Of a stretch of 64,000 nucleotides of DNA, positions 60,099 through 64,000 are shown in pieces (position 1 is the first letter of the stretch; the number at the start of each line of letters is the position of its first letter). This stretch comes from Panicum virgatum. Lineage: Eukaryota; Streptophyta; Magnoliopsida; Poales; Poaceae. The stretch lies in contig NC_053137.1 of the NCBI RefSeq assembly GCF_016808335.1, forward strand, positions 7,118,506 to 7,182,505. Reading direction: 5' to 3'. The translations under genes were made by a program, and so were the position numbers. The notes beneath the pieces are model-generated. The model did no database searches and was not told the origin of the DNA. It saw nothing but the letters and a program-made list of their open reading frames with translations.

Positions 60099-62368
60099 AG
60101 AAAGCTTATGACAAAGTAAAATGGAGTTTCGTCCAACAAACACTAAGAATGAAAGGTTTCTCACAAAAATGGTGTGAATGGATCGAAGCTTTCATTCAAG
60201 GGGGTCATGTGGGTATCAAAATCAATGATCGGATAGGACAAAACTTTCAAACTTTAAAAGGCCTAAGACAAGAGGACCCGCTATCACCCATTTTGTTTAA
60301 TATTGTTGTCGATATGTTAGCTATCCTAATAAATAGAGCTAAGGATGAGAGTCAGGTAATGGGGATTGTTCCTCATCTTGTAGATGGCGGCTTGTCTATC
60401 TTGCAGTATGCTGATGACACCATTCTTTTCATGGGCCATGATATTGAAAAAGCTACTAACATGAAAATGTTATTATGCACTTTTGAGCAATTGTCAGGTC
60501 TTATGATCAACTTTCATAAGAGTGAAATATTTTATTTTGGACAAGCTAAAGAGATGGAACAACATTACTCACAATTATTTGGTTGTCAATCTGGGAAGTA
60601 TCCTTTTAGATATCTTGGCATTCCAATGCACTTCAGAAAGCTTAGCAATGCAGACTGGAGGATCGTAGAGGAGAAGTTTGAGAAAAAACTAAGTAGTTGG
60701 AAAGGGAAGCACATGTCGATAGGAGGACGGTTGGTTCTAATAAACTCAGTCTTAACTAGCTTAGCTATGTTTATGTTATCTTTTTTTGAAGTCCCGAAAG
60801 GGGTACTTGAAAAATTGGACTACTATCGGTCAAGGTTTTTTTGGAAATCAGATGAACATAAGAAAAAGTATCGTTTAGCCAAATTGAGTATTCTATGCCA
60901 ACCGCAAGGAATTGGGGGATTAGGCATTAAGAACCTTGACATACAAAATAGGTGCTTGTTAAGTAAATGGCTTTTTAAACTGATCAATGAAGAGGGTGTT
61001 TGGCAAAGTTTATTAAGGAACAAGTACTTGAAGAACCAAACTATTGCTCAAGTGGAAAAGAAAGCGGGGGATTCTCATTTTTGGGCGGGTCTCATGAAAG
61101 TTAAAGATACATTCCTGAGCTATGGCTCTTTTCATTTAAATGATGACAATCAGATAAGATTTTGGGAGGACAAGTGGTTGGGTAATAATACACTTAGAGA
61201 GCAATATCCAGCCCTGTTCAATATTGTACAGAAAAAGCATGCGACTGTAGCATCAGTATTTGATAGAGTACCTCTCAATGTGTCCTTTAGAAGAACTTTG
61301 ACGGGTCATACACTTACTTTATGGCATGACTTGGTTGCTCGCATTAGTCATGTCCATTTAAACGATAATGCTGATGTCTTCCGATGCAATTTGAATCAAT
61401 CTGGTATGTTTACCGTTAGCTCAATGTATAGTGCACTTATTAGCAATGGTAATGTACAGTTTGACAAACATTTGTGGAAACTAAAAATGCCCCTAAAGAT
61501 TAAAATATTTATGTGGTACTTAAAGAGAGGTGTTATTCTTACTAAAGACAATCTAGCAAGACAGAATTGGAATGGTAACAAACAGTGTTGCTTTTGTTCT
61601 AATGATGAAACTATTCAACACCTCTTTATTGATTGTCATGTAGCCAAGTTCCTATGGAGAGCCGTACAGTTTGCCTTTGATTTAAATCTGCCTCGTAGCA
61701 TTAGTCATCTGTTTAGTAATTGGCTTAGTGGGGTTGGTACTAAATTAAAAAGACAGCTGTTAGTAGGAGCATCTGCTTTGTGTTGGGCCATTTGGCTTAA
61801 TAGGAATGATGTGGTTTTTGACAAATCTCCAACTAAAACTTATTTACAGGTACTATATCGAGGAACCCATTGGCTCAGATTCTGGGCATAGCTACAAAGG
61901 CGTGACGAAGACAAGAAGGCAGTACAGAAGGCATGCCAAACCATAGAGGTCTTGGTCATGCAGTTATTTGCCAATTATGGATGGAGGTTTAGTAATAGGA
62001 TTGATCCTCAATAACCGTCTTCATCGAACTTTTGGGTTGGCTTTGTCGCCTTTTGCTTACTTCTGCCATTGTGTTCGTAGACGGATGAGCTGCAAGCTTT
62101 GTAATTAGTGGCCGTAGCCTCTTTTGAGGTCAAGGCCGGGTACTCTTTCCCATTATCTAAAAAAACAAAGAAATAATCAGCTTCAACAATCCATTTAGCG
62201 TCAGTAAGCTCATCGCAGGTGCTCCCAGCCTCGAAGCCCGAGCACCTCAGTTCCCCAGCAGGATCAATAGATTGACGAGAACCAGATCGAACCACCTGAC
62301 AAATTAATAGATTGACGAGAACCCAGCACAGGTCGCAGGAGGCTAGAAGAGGCAGGGGCGGACAAACC

Positions 62369-62460
62369 GACGTAGTTGGTGTCAGGCGCGTCGCCGCCGA
62401 TGCGGAGGAGCTCGATGAGGTCGTAGAACTAGCCGTGGATGTTACCTCAGACGGTGACAT
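62369..62460 (-). pseudogene. PP2A catalytic subunit fragment, decayed
   Basis: Read on the minus strand: VTV, then a TGA stop (62447-62449), GNIHG, a TAG stop (62429-62431), then FYDLIELLRIGGDAPDTNY. The family motif is GDIHGQFYDLIELFRIGG, so a metal-binding Asp is Asn, and a Cys and a Gln codon have become stops, two of the three by simple transitions. Flanking exons are absent or unrecognisable. No functional protein is possible. Confidence 0.75.
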
Positions 62461-63887
62461 TGTGCCGGCGGTCGGGTTCGGCGGTCCTCCGACACAATGT
62501 GACGACGGGATGCCGGAACTGTGCGGCAGCGCGACGGCGCGACATGGCGGCGCGTCGTGGTGACGTCAGACAGTGGACAGAGCGCGCTCGACGGGAGGAT
62601 GGGATGCCGGGAACTGCACGGCGGCGCGATGTGTTACGCGACGTCTGGATCGGAGGGCGGAGTAGGGTTCTAGCAATTCAAAAATCAAAACAGGTTAGCT
62701 GCAGCGCCCCCGCCGGGATTGATTTTGGCCGATGATCAGCAGATCAGGGTGTGGACGGGACAACGGTGCTTACAGACCGGAGTTCGATGAGCCGACTGGT
62801 GGTGCAGGCAGTCGGGTCCGGCGGCAGCGGTGGTCCAAGGAGGCGGACTCGACGTGGTGTTTGGGTTTCAGACAGTGACAGCGAGGGGGAAACGCGAATG
62901 GGCAAGGCCGCGCACAGGGGCGGGGAGGAGGACGCGCACGGTGGCGGGTGGAGGACGGCGCGCGCGGCGATGGCAGAGGTGGCGATGGACGGGATCGAGA
63001 TCTTGTTTTTTTTTTTGAACGGAGGTCGCGGGATAGGTGGGTGGGGTGGGGCGGATGGATGAAAACCAAATGACGAAGGACGAAAGATCGAGGGCAGACC
63101 GACTGCTGAATTTTTTATCATCCTTAGCCTCTTTTTAGTAGTAGAGATATGTATGAAAAGAGCTATATGTCCTGAAGGTCTTTTTATAATCATAATGACT
63201 CTAGTAGCATTAATCATGTGTTGTCAATTATGTGGCGATCGAAATTGTAAAAATTTGACTTAGGATAAATAGCGATGTATAAATGCTATTCTGCACATTA
63301 GATGTAACCTAGCAGTAAACCAAACTGACCTAAAATTATTAAATTGAGTTATTGTATTACCAAATCACGTTTAGTAAAATAACATCAGTAATCGTGCGTT
63401 GTGGTTATTACTAAACTTCTGTCCAGTAATTAGCTAGATGTAGCTACGTCTAAGATGTAGAATAGCACGTGTGTGGAATGGTATTTTTTATTGTATTATA
63501 TTAAAATGCGTTTAAATATGAATCTATTAACATAAAGGTATGATTCAATTCATATGAGATTTTAGGTGTTGATGATCAAAACCAAATTTGTCTTATGATA
63601 TAAGGTAGTAGAGCATTAGAAGCTAGAATTAAAATTTTGTTTGTAAAGGTTATTAGGCACAAAATGTATCTCCTGTTTCAGTGAAACGCCAAAGTTTTGT
63701 TCTTGGATTATCTGATTTTCCTTTTTTCTTTATTTTTAATGTTTGTGCCATCGAAGTAGCTCCCAACTCCCAAAGTCAAAGTCAGAGCTAACGTCTACAG
63801 CCGCATTCTCCAACTCCAACAAGACCCTCCTCAGTTCCCACTTGCGAGTCCCTGTACCAGCATCTCCCTTTCTTCAGTCGCCGTGGC
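62461..63887. other. Spacer, GC-rich then AT-rich, no gene recognised
   Basis: GC-rich open frames at 62460-63060 occur in several frames on both strands and have no domain. A short direct repeat, aatagattgacgagaac, lies at 62263 and 62307, just before this stretch. The DNA is AT-rich from about 63100. Confidence 0.4.
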
Positions 63888-63948
63888 ATGCGGAGCTGGG
63901 AGCTTGCGCAGCTGTTCAAGCAACCGAACTGCAGCCTGCAGGGAAAAG
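63888..63948 (+). CDS. Possible first coding exon of a gene running off the right edge
   Basis: ATG at 63888 opens MRSWELAQLFKQPNCSLQGK and is followed by a gtgtgt donor at 63949. The CT-rich upstream DNA looks like a 5' UTR. Too short to name; it rests only on the ATG, the donor and the position. Confidence 0.3.
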
Positions 63949-64000
63949 GTGTGTTCCCCCGTCATTCTTGTTCCCTGATGATCTTTCAGAAAGAAAAATT

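Larger units (their letters stand above)
58248..62013 (+). pseudogene. LINE ORF2 (endonuclease, reverse transcriptase, zinc-binding C-terminus), broken
   Basis: Endonuclease domain: FWNRDGFRDPKK, ISETGRR, then after a frameshift with a stop at 58641-58643, IGGDFNILRSPTEK and SDHTPLLL. A stop is at 59536-59538, and a deletion removes the conserved segment after HNKIKG (about 59630). Reverse transcriptase motifs: QTAFLPGRNIMEG, ILKIDFEKAYDKVKW, GLRQEDPLSP (Glu where Gly is usual) and QYADDTILF with the catalytic Asp pair (60407-60418). The zinc-binding domain follows near 61420-61680 (LWKLKMPLKIKIFMW; CCFCSNDETIQHLFIDC). A TAG at 61889-61891 precedes the last 40 codons, which end at 62013. Confidence 0.92.
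55109..62163 (+). mobile_element. L1-type LINE (non-LTR retrotransposon), near full length
   Basis: Flanked by the direct repeat aacaaagaaat at 55098-55108 and 62164-62174, after a short A-tail. ORF1 (nucleic-acid-binding, DUF4283-like plus zinc knuckles) and ORF2 (endonuclease, reverse transcriptase, zinc-binding tail) are both on the plus strand. About 7.05 kb. It has several frameshifts and stops, and two internal tandem duplications. The 3' end reads ggccgggtactctttcccat then a short A-run, as in plant L1 elements. Confidence 0.95.

Overview
This is plant nuclear DNA, most likely from a grass (Poaceae; panicoid is an inference). Every supported gene is spliced with GT-AG introns. Gene starts are GC-rich, and the DNA between genes is dense with grass-type MITEs (Stowaway, Tourist, GGCC-TGTTTAG families), MULE-, hAT- and Helitron-like DNA, a tRNA-derived SINE, LTR retrotransposons and a near full-length LINE. 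No bacterial, organellar or CRISPR-type feature was seen.

Genes, left to right. (1) 116-1753 (+): the C-terminal part of the augmin subunit AUG3/HAUS3, cut by the window edge. (2) 2861-4681 (+): a complete 97-aa MYCBP/AMY-1 homologue whose start codon sits alone at an exon end. (3) 5250-9140: a partial copy of the next gene joined to a remnant of an LTR retroelement with a long coiled-coil ORF. (4) 9459-14920 (+): a complete 965-aa PHD-finger plus C-terminal Myb/telobox-like protein with a MITE and a SINE in one intron. (5) 21845-22066 (-): a small conserved plant protein of unknown function with a TATA box. (6) 28806-29925 (-): a complete h-type thioredoxin. (7) 42046-46600 (+): a complete BAH-PHD histone reader of the EBS/SHL family, with a hAT-like element in one intron and a 3 x 210 bp tandem array in another. 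(8) 47564-54975 (-): a decayed group-D (TDY) MAP kinase pseudogene split by a copia element (48435-54638). A LINE (55109-62163) follows, then a decayed PP2A catalytic-subunit fragment (62369-62460).

The stretches between 15 and 28 kb and between 30 and 41 kb are mostly transposon-derived. The clearest structures there are a tandem-array element at 33.75-34.86 kb, a cluster of related MITEs at 31.8-37.2 kb, and a Mutator-like element (37489-40261, 9-bp target duplication) carrying GC-rich filler and interrupted by a solo LTR (37799-39221, 5-bp target duplication).

The genes do not form a pathway; they are ordinary neighbours in a grass genome (spindle, chromatin, redox). I found no clearly new biological system. 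The most unusual items are the host-exon/retroelement in-frame junction at 5918/5919, the nested MULE and solo LTR, and the reading-frame-preserving 210-bp intronic array.
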